From Ignatzschineria cameli (GTDB lineage Bacteria; Pseudomonadota; Gammaproteobacteria; Cardiobacteriales; Wohlfahrtiimonadaceae), in contig NZ_QEWW01000006.1 in assembly GCF_003121895.1 (NCBI RefSeq), positions 1-64,000 on the forward strand: 64,000 bases of DNA, in the 5' to 3' direction. A program made the translations under genes and the position numbers. This document shows, one piece after another, positions 9,761-18,519 of this stretch (position 1 is the first letter of the stretch; each line of letters starts with the position of its first letter). Under the pieces are notes generated by a model, which was given only the letters and a program-made list of their open reading frames with translations, did no database searches and was not told where the DNA came from.

Positions 9761-11068
9761 ATGGCAAAGAAGAAAGCATCAAAGGAGTTGAAGCTAGCTG
9801 TTGCGGCATCAACGGTAGGATCGGTAGCGGAGTGGTATGAGTTTTTTCTCTATGGTACGGCATCCGCATTAGTCTTTGGACAAGTATTTTTTAAACAGAC
9901 AGGGAATGCGATTGATGGAATATTAGCTGCATTTGCCCTCTATGCAGTCGGCTTTTTAGCTCGACCACTTGGAGGCATTGTATTTGGACACTTTGGGGAC
10001 AAGTATGGGCGGAAAAAGCTCCTGCAAATTAGTCTGATCATGGTGGGGATTACCACCTTTTTGATGGGGACAATCCCAGGGTTTGATAGCATTGGCTATT
10101 GGGCGCCGGTATTACTTGTTTCTCTTCGTTTAATTCAAGGTTTTGCTTTTGGTGGTGAGTGGGGCGGTGCCGTGATTTTAGTCTCTGAGCATAGTCCGCC
10201 GGATCGAAGAGGTTTCTGGGCAAGTTGGCCTCAAGCAGGCGTTCCTTTAGGAAATCTTGTGGCGACCATTATTCTTCTACTCTTATCTACATTATTAACC
10301 CAAGAGCAATTTTTAGATTGGGGTTGGCGCGTTGCCTTCTGGTTCTCCGCTGTTGTGGTCTTGATCGGTTTATGGATTCGTAAAAGTGTTGATGATGCCC
10401 CGGTATTTAAAGAGGCTCAGCGACAGCAAGCCTTAAAGGCAGAGAAGCAACTCGGTATTGTCGAGGTATTGAAATATCATAAAAAAGCGATTGCAGCCGG
10501 TATTGGAACTCGTTTTGTTGAGAATATTCTCTATTACATGGTGGTAACTTTCTCGATCAGTTATCTTAAGTTAGTCGTCCATAAAGATACAACAGAGATC
10601 TTGGTGATGATGTTTGGTGCGCATCTTATTCATGTCTTTTTTATCCCGCTGATGGGGCATTTAAGCGATGTTTATGGGCGAAAACCCATTTTTATGATCG
10701 GTGCCATTTTAACGGCAACTTGGGGATTCTTCGCATTCCCAATGATGGATACCGGGCATGATGGCATTATTATGTTAGCGATTATTATCGGACTCTTCTT
10801 CCAATCGATGACCTACTCTCCATACTCCGCTTTAATGACCGAGTTATTCCCAACCCATGTGCGTTATACAGCACTCTCGCTCTGCTATCAGATTGCACCA
10901 ATATTAGCAGGCTCATGGGCGCCACTTATCTCATTAGCGTTACTAGATCACTTTAATAGTTCAGTTCCAATCTCAATCTATCTTGTCTGTGCGAGTTTGA
11001 TCTCTATTGTTTCAATCTCGTTAATTAAGGAGACAAAAGGACGCTCGCTCAGTTTTGATGATAAGTAG
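9761..11068 (+). CDS. MHS-family MFS metabolite:H+ symporter
   Basis: A 435-aa major facilitator of the metabolite:H+ symporter branch (ShiA, KgtP, ProP, YhjE). The start has a strong site (AAGGAG). Family features are [13 protein letters not shown] in TM1, the loop 2-3 signature [11 protein letters not shown] and its repeat [11 protein letters not shown], and [14 protein letters not shown]. Twelve membrane segments are expected. The substrate cannot be told; YhjE- or shikimate-type carriers are nearest by feel. It has its own terminator and is not in an operon. Confidence 0.88.
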   Translation: MAKKKASKELKLAVAASTVGSVAEWYEFFLYGTASALVFGQVFFKQTGNAIDGILAAFALYAVGFLARPLGGIVFGHFGDKYGRKKLLQISLIMVGITTFLMGTIPGFDSIGYWAPVLLVSLRLIQGFAFGGEWGGAVILVSEHSPPDRRGFWASWPQAGVPLGNLVATIILLLLSTLLTQEQFLDWGWRVAFWFSAVVVLIGLWIRKSVDDAPVFKEAQRQQALKAEKQLGIVEVLKYHKKAIAAGIGTRFVENILYYMVVTFSISYLKLVVHKDTTEILVMMFGAHLIHVFFIPLMGHLSDVYGRKPIFMIGAILTATWGFFAFPMMDTGHDGIIMLAIIIGLFFQSMTYSPYSALMTELFPTHVRYTALSLCYQIAPILAGSWAPLISLALLDHFNSSVPISIYLVCASLISIVSISLIKETKGRSLSFDDK

Positions 11069-11121
11069 AAAGGAGATGATCTAATAATATGGATACTTTT
11101 TAGAATATTGATAATAAATAC

Positions 11122-11152
11122 TAATGGGGATTGTTTTATCCCCATTTTTTTT
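11122..11152 (+). terminator. MHS transporter terminator
   Basis: ATGGGG at 11124 pairs with CCCCAT at 11140-11145, followed by a run of T. Confidence 0.85.
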
Positions 11153-11741
11153 AGATGAAAATGATTACAAAATCGATCGCTGCTTTATCGGTTTTGATAA
11201 TATCGGTTTCATTTTTAATCTTCTCGCCGGCATCTTGTTGTACGGTCTGCCGCAGACTTGAGAGCTGTGCTATGGTCTCTTTATAATTTTGGCACAATAT
11301 TTCTCTTGTTCTTTTCTCTCAATTATTATTTATCTTGAAAACAATCCTATGATAATGACTCCTAAACAAAGAGATAGTCGGCTAAGTCACAATTTTATCG
11401 GGATGAGCCTTTCAGGAAACTTACTAAAAGTTTAAGATTTATTTTTTATGTACCATATTTTTGTATAGACTCGTGCTCTCGAACTTCTGATTGTATAATT
11501 AGCGGTGTTATGAGAGGGTACGGGTCTTTTTTACGTCTTAAATTCTTTAATCTAAAAAAGATAATGTTCACAATATTAGGTGGAGAAGATTGAGGGAATG
11601 ATCTCTTTTAGCCATGGTATTTTGCGCTACTCTATTTATTTTATTTCAAATATATAACAGATCATTCAAAAGATACTTATCTAAGATACCTACCTAAATA
11701 TAGGGTGCCTGTTTTATATTAAAAAGAGTGAAAGGGAAATT
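11153..11741. other. Gene-poor region before panD
   Basis: About 590 bp without an accepted gene. On the minus strand a short open stretch ending near 11156 translates to a Lys/Gln/Asp-rich peptide (SLRQTVQQDAGEKIKNE and more) that could be a worn fragment; I could not assign it. The panD promoter must lie in the right part. Confidence 0.45.
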
Positions 11742-12137
11742 ATGATTTTAGAAATGTTACAAGCAAAGATACATAGGGCAACGGTTACGCAAGCAGAGCT
11801 AAACTATGTAGGCAGTATTACAATCGATGAAGCGCTCTTAGAAGCTTCAGGAATCAGGGAGTACCAAAAGGTTCAGATTGTGGATATCGATAATGGTCAG
11901 CGATTTGAGACCTACACCATTGCCGGGCCGAGAGATAGCGGTGTGATCTGCTTAAATGGCGCCGCTGCTCGCTGTGTTGCGGTGGGGGATAAGGTCATTA
12001 TTATGGCTTATTCCGGCTATAGTGAAGAAGAGCTAAAAGAGCATAAGCCGCAAGTGGTCTTTGTAGATGAAAATAATAGAGTCCATAAAATGTCCCAATA
12101 TGAGAAGCATGGGCGCTTAGAGGAGATGGATATATAG
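11742..12137 (+). CDS. panD: Aspartate 1-decarboxylase
   Basis: Makes beta-alanine from L-aspartate for pantothenate and CoA synthesis. The 131-aa proenzyme keeps the self-cleavage site Gly24-Ser25 in NYVGSITID, which produces the pyruvoyl group on Ser25, and the [19 protein letters not shown] segment (E. coli GAAAHCASVGD). Length is normal. No panB or panC is adjacent, so it is a separate unit. A ribosome site AAGGGAAA precedes the ATG. Confidence 0.96.
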   Translation: MILEMLQAKIHRATVTQAELNYVGSITIDEALLEASGIREYQKVQIVDIDNGQRFETYTIAGPRDSGVICLNGAAARCVAVGDKVIIMAYSGYSEEELKEHKPQVVFVDENNRVHKMSQYEKHGRLEEMDI

Positions 12138-12171
12138 GCTCTGATGCTATCGCTATAAGAAGATCGATCTT

Positions 12172-12202
12172 GGGAAAAAAGAGCTGCCCTTTGGCAACTC
12201 TT
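12172..12202 (-). terminator. Terminator after the hsdS remnant
   Basis: AAGAGCTGCC at about 12178 pairs with GGCAACTCTT ending at 12202, one mismatch. The T run is on the minus strand, so it originally ended the hsdS transcript. Confidence 0.65.
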
Positions 12203-12208
12203 ACCATC

Positions 12209-12386
12209 TTACGTTATCTTCACTCGCCATTTGCCGGTGAGGAGTTGTTGCATCAATGCTATTTTCTCAGCTTTGAGGTATTCGAGACTCTCTTGGAGTA
12301 ACTCAATTTCCTGATCCGCAGTGGAGAGAAGTTCGGCGATTTTCTCTTGTTCGGCAAGAGGGGGGATCCTAAAGATTGTCAATTTT
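12209..12386 (-). pseudogene. hsdS: Type I restriction specificity subunit remnant (HsdS C-terminus)
   Basis: Only the last ~58 codons of an HsdS-like protein survive. The reading frame gives FRIPPLAEQEKIAELLSTAD, then a helical stretch (EIELLQESLEYLKAEK) and MQQLLTGKWRV before the stop; this conserved C-terminal coiled-coil and LLTGK end are hallmarks of type I specificity subunits. Upstream of about 12386 the frame closes and nothing resembling a target-recognition domain follows. No hsdM or hsdR is nearby. It is the debris of a lost type I restriction system at the edge of the second tRNA-Ser. Confidence 0.8.
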
Positions 12387-12563
12387 TATTTTGCATTAAT
12401 AGCTTTACTGCAATTAAAGAGGCGAGTGCACAATACTTTTTATTTTTTTATGAGATTTCGTTCTTGATCTGTTCTTGATCTTATATAGGCAACTAAAAAC
12501 CTCACTCAACCTTACTTACGTTATGGGGCTCTTTATAACCTAAGCCACTTTTTTGAAAAATAG

Positions 12564-12591
12564 TTGCAGAGTTTAAAGTTTTCATTATAAT
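12564..12591 (+). promoter_or_regulatory. Promoter of tRNA-Ser copy 2
   Basis: TTGCAG at 12564-12569 and TATAAT at 12586-12591 with a 16-bp spacer. Much of the stretch from the -35 to the tRNA matches the promoter of copy 1 at 8365, so promoter and gene were duplicated together. Confidence 0.8.
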
Positions 12592-12608
12592 AGCACTCTT
12601 ACATAAAT

Positions 12609-12698
12609 GGAGGTGTGGCCGAGTGGTTGAAGGCACCGGTCTTGAAAACCGGCAACGGGTTAAACCGTTCGTGAGTTCGAATCCCACCACCTCCGCCA
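12609..12698 (+). tRNA. tRNA-Ser(UGA), copy 2
   Basis: Ninety bases, anticodon TGA, encoded CCA. It differs from copy 1 only by a compensated pair in the acceptor stem: GGAGGTG with CACCTCC in place of GGAGGCG with CGCCTCC. It stands inside an accessory region. Confidence 0.97.
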
Positions 12699-12706
12699 GA
12701 TATGTC

Positions 12707-12748
12707 AAAAAACCCTTGTTTAACTCTTTGAGTTCCAAGGGTTTTTTG
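12707..12748 (+). terminator. tRNA-Ser copy 2 terminator
   Basis: AAAACCCTTG pairs with CAAGGGTTTT around a 17-base loop, followed by more T. Confidence 0.85.
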
Positions 12749-12940
12749 TTGTCTTGTGAAATTGAGTGAAGAGTCTATCTCTCTGATTAATGGTATGCTT
12801 TGAGCCATTTGTCTTTGATTCTGCTATGATCTAACAATTAAATTCCCAAATTATTGGATCGTATACTACGTCAGGACAAAGCGAAATCGACGCTTTCTTC
12901 TGAGAGATCAAGCCGCAAATCGAATAGCAAAGACGGAAAT

Positions 12941-13297
12941 TCGTCACCTATCAACAGCTGAAAAAGTGATGCAACAGCTCTTTGAAACACATTTAACACT
13001 GCTTATCGGCTTCATATTGGTGAAATCAAAATTTTCCTTAAAGCAATTTCGTTTCGATACTCTAGCTTTTGACAATGAGAAGCGAGCTTTTGTTGTGATT
13101 GAGTATAAGCGGGATAAAAATCAGAGTGTTTCTTATCTAATGTAGTTTGGAGAGCATTAGATAAACCTAAGAATATTTTCCGTGATATTAGTTATATCGG
13201 ACATTATGGAAATATGGAAATGGAGATTATGAGATGATCAATTTACATAGTGATCAATTAGAATACTTTTTAAGTGTGATTAAGCAAAAGCTTTAAG
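12941..13297 (+). pseudogene. Degraded PD-(D/E)XK nuclease-like gene (DUF5655-type)
   Basis: The first open stretch gives EKVMQQLFETHLTLL, then FRFDTLAFDNEKRAFVVIEY with KRD following: an FDTLAFD aspartate and an IEYKR motif like those of COG3586/DUF5655 proteins. It stops at a TAG near 13145. A second piece in a shifted frame (FRDISYIGHYGNMEMEI) stops, and a third (INLHSDQLEYFLSVIKQKL) continues like the tail of the same family. So one gene has at least one internal deletion and two frame breaks. It directly precedes the intact Mrr-like gene. Confidence 0.65.
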
Positions 13298-13312
13298 GAG
13301 GAAAAAGAGAAG

Positions 13313-13978
13313 ATGTTCACAGCTATTAAAAAGATGATGACTAAAACAGCACCAAAGCAGGCACCAATACAGCTCTCTTTGCCGAGTTTATTAGAAATAA
13401 CAGATTATGTGAATAATAGTGCTAAAGCCCATAAGTTGATGAAAATTATTCATACCATTGATGATTGCAATGCCAATGATTTCAATTATGTAATATCGGA
13501 ATTGTTGCAAAAAATGGGTTATAGCACGCAAATTATCGATGGTAAAAATGATAAAGGTGTCGATATTATTGGTTTTGTTGGAAATCAAAGAGAAATAGCT
13601 GTTCAATGTAAGGCTTGGAATCCTAAAAGAAATACAGAACAGGTTAGCAAAGAGTGCGTTCAAAGTTTTAAAGGGGCAACAATGAACGAATACCAATATG
13701 CGCTCTTTTTTACAACACATTATTTTACAATGCCAGCTCTAGAAGTAGCGGATGATTTTTTAATTTTAATCGACCGCAAAAAACTATTTATACTTTTAGC
13801 AAAATATTTTCCAGAAGCCTTTGCAAATAGTTACTATCAATACTCTATCGCCGAGTTAAATTCCTGCAAGGCTTGTCATAATGGGAAATTATTAAAGCTC
13901 TATTCGAGGAATAGTAGGATCTATTATTGGTGTGAAAACTGTGGAAATGTTGATTTTAATTTTCAACCAAAATCATGA
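13313..13978 (+). CDS. Mrr-like restriction endonuclease with C-terminal zinc ribbon
   Basis: A 221-aa protein with a PD-(D/E)XK restriction-endonuclease core (residues about 50-165): KGVDIIGF with Asp84 and IAVQCKAW with Gln98 and Lys100, the D-QxK form seen in Mrr_cat proteins. The C-terminus has a CxxC...CxxC zinc ribbon (Cys185, Cys188, Cys207, Cys210) as in Mrr/topoisomerase-type nucleases. A strong ribosome site AAGGAGG stands before the ATG. It probably cuts foreign or modified DNA. It is the only apparently intact nuclease in an island of broken defence genes. Confidence 0.8.
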   Translation: MFTAIKKMMTKTAPKQAPIQLSLPSLLEITDYVNNSAKAHKLMKIIHTIDDCNANDFNYVISELLQKMGYSTQIIDGKNDKGVDIIGFVGNQREIAVQCKAWNPKRNTEQVSKECVQSFKGATMNEYQYALFFTTHYFTMPALEVADDFLILIDRKKLFILLAKYFPEAFANSYYQYSIAELNSCKACHNGKLLKLYSRNSRIYYWCENCGNVDFNFQPKS

Positions 13979-14143
13979 GATTGCATGAGATAACTATTAC
14001 TAATGGTTAACCGCCTAAAAAAGGAGAGATGGCATTAATAGAGGAATATTTTTAACGCTATTGATCTTTAGAAAGTGAGGGGGCAAAGGATCTATTATTC
14101 CATCTCATTTCTTTATTATTAAATTTAAGGCATATTCATATTT

Positions 14144-15088
14144 ATGACGGTATGTTCCCCAAATATTGTTGTATTAATCGATGCAGATAATACATCTCAC
14201 ACCTTGATGGGTGCTATTTTAGAAGAGGTTGCCAAATATGGGACATCTTACGTTAAGCAAGTCTATGGTGATTGGAGCTCTCCGGCACTTAAAAGTTGGA
14301 AAGAGAAATGTTTAAGTTATGGATTAGTGGCCGTTCAGCAGTTTGCTTATACCCGTAATAGAAATGCGACAGATATCGCGATGGTGATCGATGCTATGGA
14401 TCTATTACATAGTCAGCAATTTGATATATTTTGTATTGTTTCGAGCGATAGTGATTTTACTGGCCTAGTTTCTCGTATTCGTAAAAATGGTATTCAAGTC
14501 TATGGGATTGGTAAACAGTCAGCGCCAGAAGCATTTCGTAGATCGTGTGATAAATATATATTTATTGATAATTTGCTGATTGGAGATGAAGCATCAACTA
14601 AGTGTGTTGTGAGCCCCGTAGATAGTGAAAATAATTCTGTTCAGACAGGTCAAAAAGAGGTCTGGGATCAAATCTCTCTTAGGTCAGATTTATCATTATT
14701 GAAGTTGATTCGCAATGCTATTAAAGAACATGATCAAGATACGGGATGGGTCTCCTTAGGCGTTGTAGGAGCTTATATTAATAAAATTGATCCTGAATTT
14801 GATGCCCGAAACTATGGTTATTCCAAATTATCAGAATTGATTGAAGCGATATTTCTATTTAGACTGGATCGACAAAAAAATATACTCCATATTGCTTGTA
14901 AATTACCTAAAAGTGAACTTAAAGAAGTGCGAGAAGTTATCAAAAAATATAGTCATGATGGAAAAGATGGGGAGTTGTTGGATAAAAACCTAATAGGTCA
15001 AGCATTTAAAGATAGAGGATTTCATTATAAAGAGGCATTTGGTTGTGGGTCTTTAACCTCTTTTTTGAAAAAAATAGCAAGTTGGTAA
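14144..15088 (+). CDS. NYN-domain RNase-like protein with OST-HTH/LOTUS domain
   Basis: A 314-aa protein. Residues 5-145 form a NYN (PIN-like) nuclease domain with the acidic cluster Asp13/Asp15 (VVLIDADN), Asp77 and Asp83 (TDIAMVIDAMD) and Asp102/Asp104 (SSDSDF). Residues about 185-262 form an OST-HTH/LOTUS domain (VSLGVVGAYINKI, NYGYSKLSELIEAI), which binds RNA, perhaps G-rich structures, in other proteins. The C-terminal ~50 residues look like part of a second such unit. This LabA-like architecture is widespread in bacteria. Cellular role unknown; RNA turnover or defence are plausible. No strong ribosome site. Confidence 0.85.
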   Translation: MTVCSPNIVVLIDADNTSHTLMGAILEEVAKYGTSYVKQVYGDWSSPALKSWKEKCLSYGLVAVQQFAYTRNRNATDIAMVIDAMDLLHSQQFDIFCIVSSDSDFTGLVSRIRKNGIQVYGIGKQSAPEAFRRSCDKYIFIDNLLIGDEASTKCVVSPVDSENNSVQTGQKEVWDQISLRSDLSLLKLIRNAIKEHDQDTGWVSLGVVGAYINKIDPEFDARNYGYSKLSELIEAIFLFRLDRQKNILHIACKLPKSELKEVREVIKKYSHDGKDGELLDKNLIGQAFKDRGFHYKEAFGCGSLTSFLKKIASW

Positions 15089-15250
15089 TAATGTTATTTT
15101 TTGATAGGGTTGCTATGCCTTTTCGTTTTGGCTAAAAGGCACTTGTGCTATTTCATTGTTGAATTTTTAGATAGATAAAATAAGATATTTAATTTTGAAA
15201 TTTTAGTTAATCAATTTTTAATTTATTTAAAGCATACTTGTAAAAATATA

Positions 15251-15703
15251 ATGACGGTATTAATTGTTTTAGGTGTAATTTTAGGAATCTTGCTCTTTAT
15301 GGGGGCGATCTATCTCTTTAATCAACATTGTGAAGATGAGTTTGGTTATCAATTTCTCACCTTAGGAGCGACGGGTTTCTTGGGAATAGGTGCTGCCATA
15401 TTTTATGGCGGATTGAAGTGGTATCAATCCTCATTGACCGGGACGGGAAGTGAGTTTTTAGGATTAGAGGTTAATCGGGAGACCTTGAATGGTCTTGTGG
15501 TGATGGGGATCGGCCTGCTTATGTATCTCTTGACAGCTGCGGTTAACTATAAGGAGACCGATTGGCTCTATGGTACGATCGGCACGGCGTTGCAATTTAC
15601 CTTATTGCCGTTATTCGCCTATTTAGGGATCTATCTGATGATCCTCTATTTTTTTATTATGATTAGTCTTGGGTTAATCACTAATATGTTTAGTAGTAGC
15701 TAG
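15251..15703 (+). CDS. Hypothetical membrane protein, 4 TM
   Basis: A 150-aa hydrophobic protein with four likely membrane helices (about residues 3-23, 36-55, 75-96, 107-146). The only soluble part is a short loop (GLKWYQSSLTGTGSEFLGLE). I do not recognise the family. No clear ribosome site precedes the ATG, and it has no evident partner; it lies at the end of the accessory region just before the molybdate genes, which are on the other strand. Confidence 0.6.
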   Translation: MTVLIVLGVILGILLFMGAIYLFNQHCEDEFGYQFLTLGATGFLGIGAAIFYGGLKWYQSSLTGTGSEFLGLEVNRETLNGLVVMGIGLLMYLLTAAVNYKETDWLYGTIGTALQFTLLPLFAYLGIYLMILYFFIMISLGLITNMFSSS

Positions 15704-15940
15704 CTATTTTTAATCAGTTTGAAATAAGGATGTGCCTTCTCTCTATTTTTTAAGGTCTATTCGCTCTGTAGATCTTGCATAGTTTATCATTTCGTATCGT
15801 AATTTATTTTTTATGAACCTGATGATAGCTCAACGAAAGTAAATATGATTCCTGATAGTAAAGAAGAATTAAGTACTCTTTCAATGTTCGGAATTTCCCA
15901 ACAGTTCAGATGGAAGGATCGAAGTAGATTACAAAGAGTA

Positions 15941-16651
15941 TTATCTATTTTGATCTTTCAAAATCTCAAACAACTCGCGCTTAGCAATCTCCCTATTGAG
16001 TTGATCAGTGGGAAGATAATGTTTCAGCTCCCCTTTTTTCATAATGCCGATATGGGTGGCGAGTGCGAGGGCTTCGCTAATATCGTGGGTGACGTGGAGG
16101 ATGATCGGCGCATATCGCTGATGGATCATCTTCAGTACATCGCGCATTTCGTGGCGCGTTACATAATCGAGTGCGCTAGTCGGTTCATCGAGCAGTAAAA
16201 TATTGGGTTCGGCGATTAAGGCTCTTGCAAGGGCGACTCGCTGCTTTTCACCACCACTTAAGGTTTCTACGCCATGATTTTTAAGATAAGTGATCCCTAA
16301 GAGCGTTAAGATCTCATCGATCAATTTTGCACTCTCTTCTGGTGATTTGCCCCGCATTTTGAGAGGGAAGGCGATATTCTCCCACACTGAGAGATGGGCG
16401 AATAGTTCATAGTGTTGATAGACAAAGCCGATATTGCGCTTCTCCGGCGGCAATTGATCGATCCGTTGTTGCTTGAAGATGATCTCCCCGGTCGCTTGTG
16501 GATAACGGCCGGCGATCGATTCTAATAAGAGTGTCTTTCCTGAGCCTGAGCGCCCTAGGAGAATACAGTAATCCCCCTTTTTTAGCGTCAGGGAGATATC
16601 GTGAAGCGCAAATTGAAAGAGCGCGAGATGAAGATGATTAATGGTGAACAT
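15941..16651 (-). CDS. modC: Molybdate/tungstate-type ABC transporter ATPase
   Basis: A 236-aa ATP-binding subunit: Walker A GRSGSGKT (residues about 33-40), Q-loop VYQHYELF, signature LSGGEKQRVALARAL, Walker B ILLLDEPTSALD, H-loop HVTHD. It powers uptake through the permease encoded just upstream; its start overlaps the permease end by 14 bp. It lacks the C-terminal MOP regulatory domain of classical ModC (about 350 aa), so it is the short form often paired with WtpA/TupA or simple ModAB. The substrate oxyanion is inferred from the binding protein. Confidence 0.85.
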   Translation of the reverse strand: MFTINHLHLALFQFALHDISLTLKKGDYCILLGRSGSGKTLLLESIAGRYPQATGEIIFKQQRIDQLPPEKRNIGFVYQHYELFAHLSVWENIAFPLKMRGKSPEESAKLIDEILTLLGITYLKNHGVETLSGGEKQRVALARALIAEPNILLLDEPTSALDYVTRHEMRDVLKMIHQRYAPIILHVTHDISEALALATHIGIMKKGELKHYLPTDQLNREIAKRELFEILKDQNR

Positions 16652-17411
16652 ATTTCGATTTTAGAAGATACTCAAAGATAGTAGAGCAGAGGAGCGAGAT
16701 AATCATCAATATCAGAGCAATCGCAAGCGCAAGATCGAGATCGCCGGTGGAGATATTGAGCATAATAGAGGTAGGGAGAATCTCTGTCTTAAGGCGTGTA
16801 GAACCGGCAACCATCATGACCGCTCCAAACTCCCCTAATGCCCGCGACCAGGTCAGCACAATGACTGAGAGAAGGGTCGGTTTTAAAAGAGGTAGCGTGA
16901 CATAGCGAAAACATTGCCATCTTGATGCACCTAAGGTTCTTGCGACAAATAGCTGCTTCTCATTTAAATTTGCTAAACCTAAAACAATAAGACGAATGGC
17001 AAAGGGAAGATTAACAAAAACTTGCGCTAAAATAATCCCCTCTTTAGTGAAGATAAAGGAGAGATTAAACCACTCATCGAGCCAGGTTCCGATCCCCATA
17101 AAACCGAAGAAAAGCAAAAGCGCAACGCCAGAGACAATATGGGGCAGTGCTAAGGGGAGGTAGAGAATCGGCATTAAGAAGTGCCGCAGTGAGGAGCGGG
17201 AGAGAAAATAGGCCACAGGTCCGGCAAGTAGCAGGCAGATCAAAGTTGAGGTGATCGATGTCATCAGACTCATCTTGATAGCAAATTGCACTTCGCGCGA
17301 TTTTAAGGCCGTAGGCAATTGAATAAAACCCTCTTTAACGAGCATAAAGAGTGGTGCTGCGATAAAGAGGGTGATCAGTGCGACGATGAGATAGAAAATT
17401 AGCTGCCGCAC
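16638..17411 (-). CDS. modB: Molybdate/tungstate-type ABC transporter permease
   Basis: A 257-aa inner-membrane subunit with six predicted helices. The cytoplasmic EAA loop appears as VARTLGASRWQCFRYVTLPLLKPTLL, with the RALGEFGAVMMVAGS segment typical of ModB/CysT-type permeases. The likely start is GTG with AGGAT upstream. The 3' end overlaps the ATPase gene. It forms the translocation channel for the oxyanion delivered by the binding protein encoded 83 bp upstream. Confidence 0.85.
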   Translation of the reverse strand: MRQLIFYLIVALITLFIAAPLFMLVKEGFIQLPTALKSREVQFAIKMSLMTSITSTLICLLLAGPVAYFLSRSSLRHFLMPILYLPLALPHIVSGVALLLFFGFMGIGTWLDEWFNLSFIFTKEGIILAQVFVNLPFAIRLIVLGLANLNEKQLFVARTLGASRWQCFRYVTLPLLKPTLLSVIVLTWSRALGEFGAVMMVAGSTRLKTEILPTSIMLNISTGDLDLALAIALILMIISLLCSTIFEYLLKSKYVHH

Positions 17412-17494
17412 AATGGTGATCCTATCGATCTCATCATGATTTTTTCCATAATCTCAATCTTTCTAGTTTGATTGGTCGATTAGCGTAATGGGGA

Positions 17495-18295
17495 TTAGTT
17501 TTGGGTCGATCCGGGTTGATCCGCTTCTGATGTAATCTCAACAGTGATCTCTTCCACTGGTGCGAAACCATATTTAGCAAAGATCGCTTTTCCTTCATTA
17601 GAAGCGGCAAGATCCATAAAAGCTTTTGCTAATTGTGGCTGTTTGCTCGATGTGACTACCGCGCCGGTCACGATCTGATCGATATTTTTGGCAGGATCGA
17701 TTGCGATCACTTCAACATTATCATTCATAAAGACGGCATCAACGGTCGCAATTGTGGCATCAGCATTTCCAAGTGCCATCTGCATGACCATCTCATTGAT
17801 TGTATTTGCAGTTGAGACGACATTTTCATTGATCTTCTCGAGCTGATTTTTCTGAAGGATATTTTGCGCGGTCTTTCCGATCGCATTGGCTTTTGCATCT
17901 CCTAAAATAATCTTCATCCCTGGCTTCGCGAGATCTTCTAAAACCTCAATCCCTTTCGGGTTTCCTTTAAGTACCACAATCGCCGGAGTGTGATGTGAAA
18001 TCGCGTAAGCATCGCCCACTAAACCTTTTTTATGGGCCACAAGATAGGTTGCATCAGATCCCACAATAAATGCATCGCCTTTGCGCGTTGTCTCTAATTG
18101 TGCAAGAAGCTGCCCAGAGCCGGCAAAGTTAAATTCAACCGTGGCATCATGCTCCTTTTCAAAGAGTGTCGCAATCTCCTCCATCGGCTTTTTTAAACCC
18201 GCGCCAGAGTAGACAAAGATTGACTCAGCGGCAAAAGCGGTAACGCTTAGAAGCGAGAGGAGTGTAACGGTTAGTGCTCTCTTTAATAAATTCAT
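17495..18295 (-). CDS. modA: Molybdate-type ABC transporter substrate-binding protein
   Basis: A 266-aa periplasmic protein with a signal peptide (LLSLLSVTAFA). The mature part opens with IFVYSGAGLKKPMEEIATLF, the ModA/WtpA layout in which early Ser and Ala contact the oxyanion; FAGSGQLLAQLE and VVLKGNPKGIEVLEDLAKPG follow. The start is the ATG with AAGGGAA upstream; an earlier ATG 11 codons up would add a charged leader. First gene of the three-gene operon. Molybdate versus tungstate cannot be told from sequence alone. Confidence 0.87.
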   Translation of the reverse strand: MNLLKRALTVTLLSLLSVTAFAAESIFVYSGAGLKKPMEEIATLFEKEHDATVEFNFAGSGQLLAQLETTRKGDAFIVGSDATYLVAHKKGLVGDAYAISHHTPAIVVLKGNPKGIEVLEDLAKPGMKIILGDAKANAIGKTAQNILQKNQLEKINENVVSTANTINEMVMQMALGNADATIATVDAVFMNDNVEVIAIDPAKNIDQIVTGAVVTSSKQPQLAKAFMDLAASNEGKAIFAKYGFAPVEEITVEITSEADQPGSTQN

Positions 18296-18429
18296 CTTAG
18301 TTCCCTTTCTATAATAGGTCGTGTGCATAGATGATGGATCAATCCTTGATCTAAACCCTTGACCTAAAGCCTTGATCTAAAATATCTAGCACAGTTAAAT
18401 GTTAAAAATTCCCCCGTTATTATAGAAAG

Positions 18430-18454
18430 AGGCTAATAGAAGCACTATTAGCCT
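18430..18454 (-). terminator. Terminator after the phosphatase gene
   Basis: AGGCTAATA pairs with TATTAGCCT around a short loop, just downstream of the phosphatase stop on the minus strand; the T tail is weak. Confidence 0.6.
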
Positions 18455-18519
18455 AAAGAGGTAGAGCGCGAAAAATTCGCATCTTGAGAGGAACTTTGAG
18501 CGCTCTTCTTATCTTTGAA

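Noticed and set aside
15845..16198. A 117-codon plus-strand frame
   Set aside because: It is the antisense shadow of the 3' end of the modC-type ATPase gene, which has all ABC motifs.
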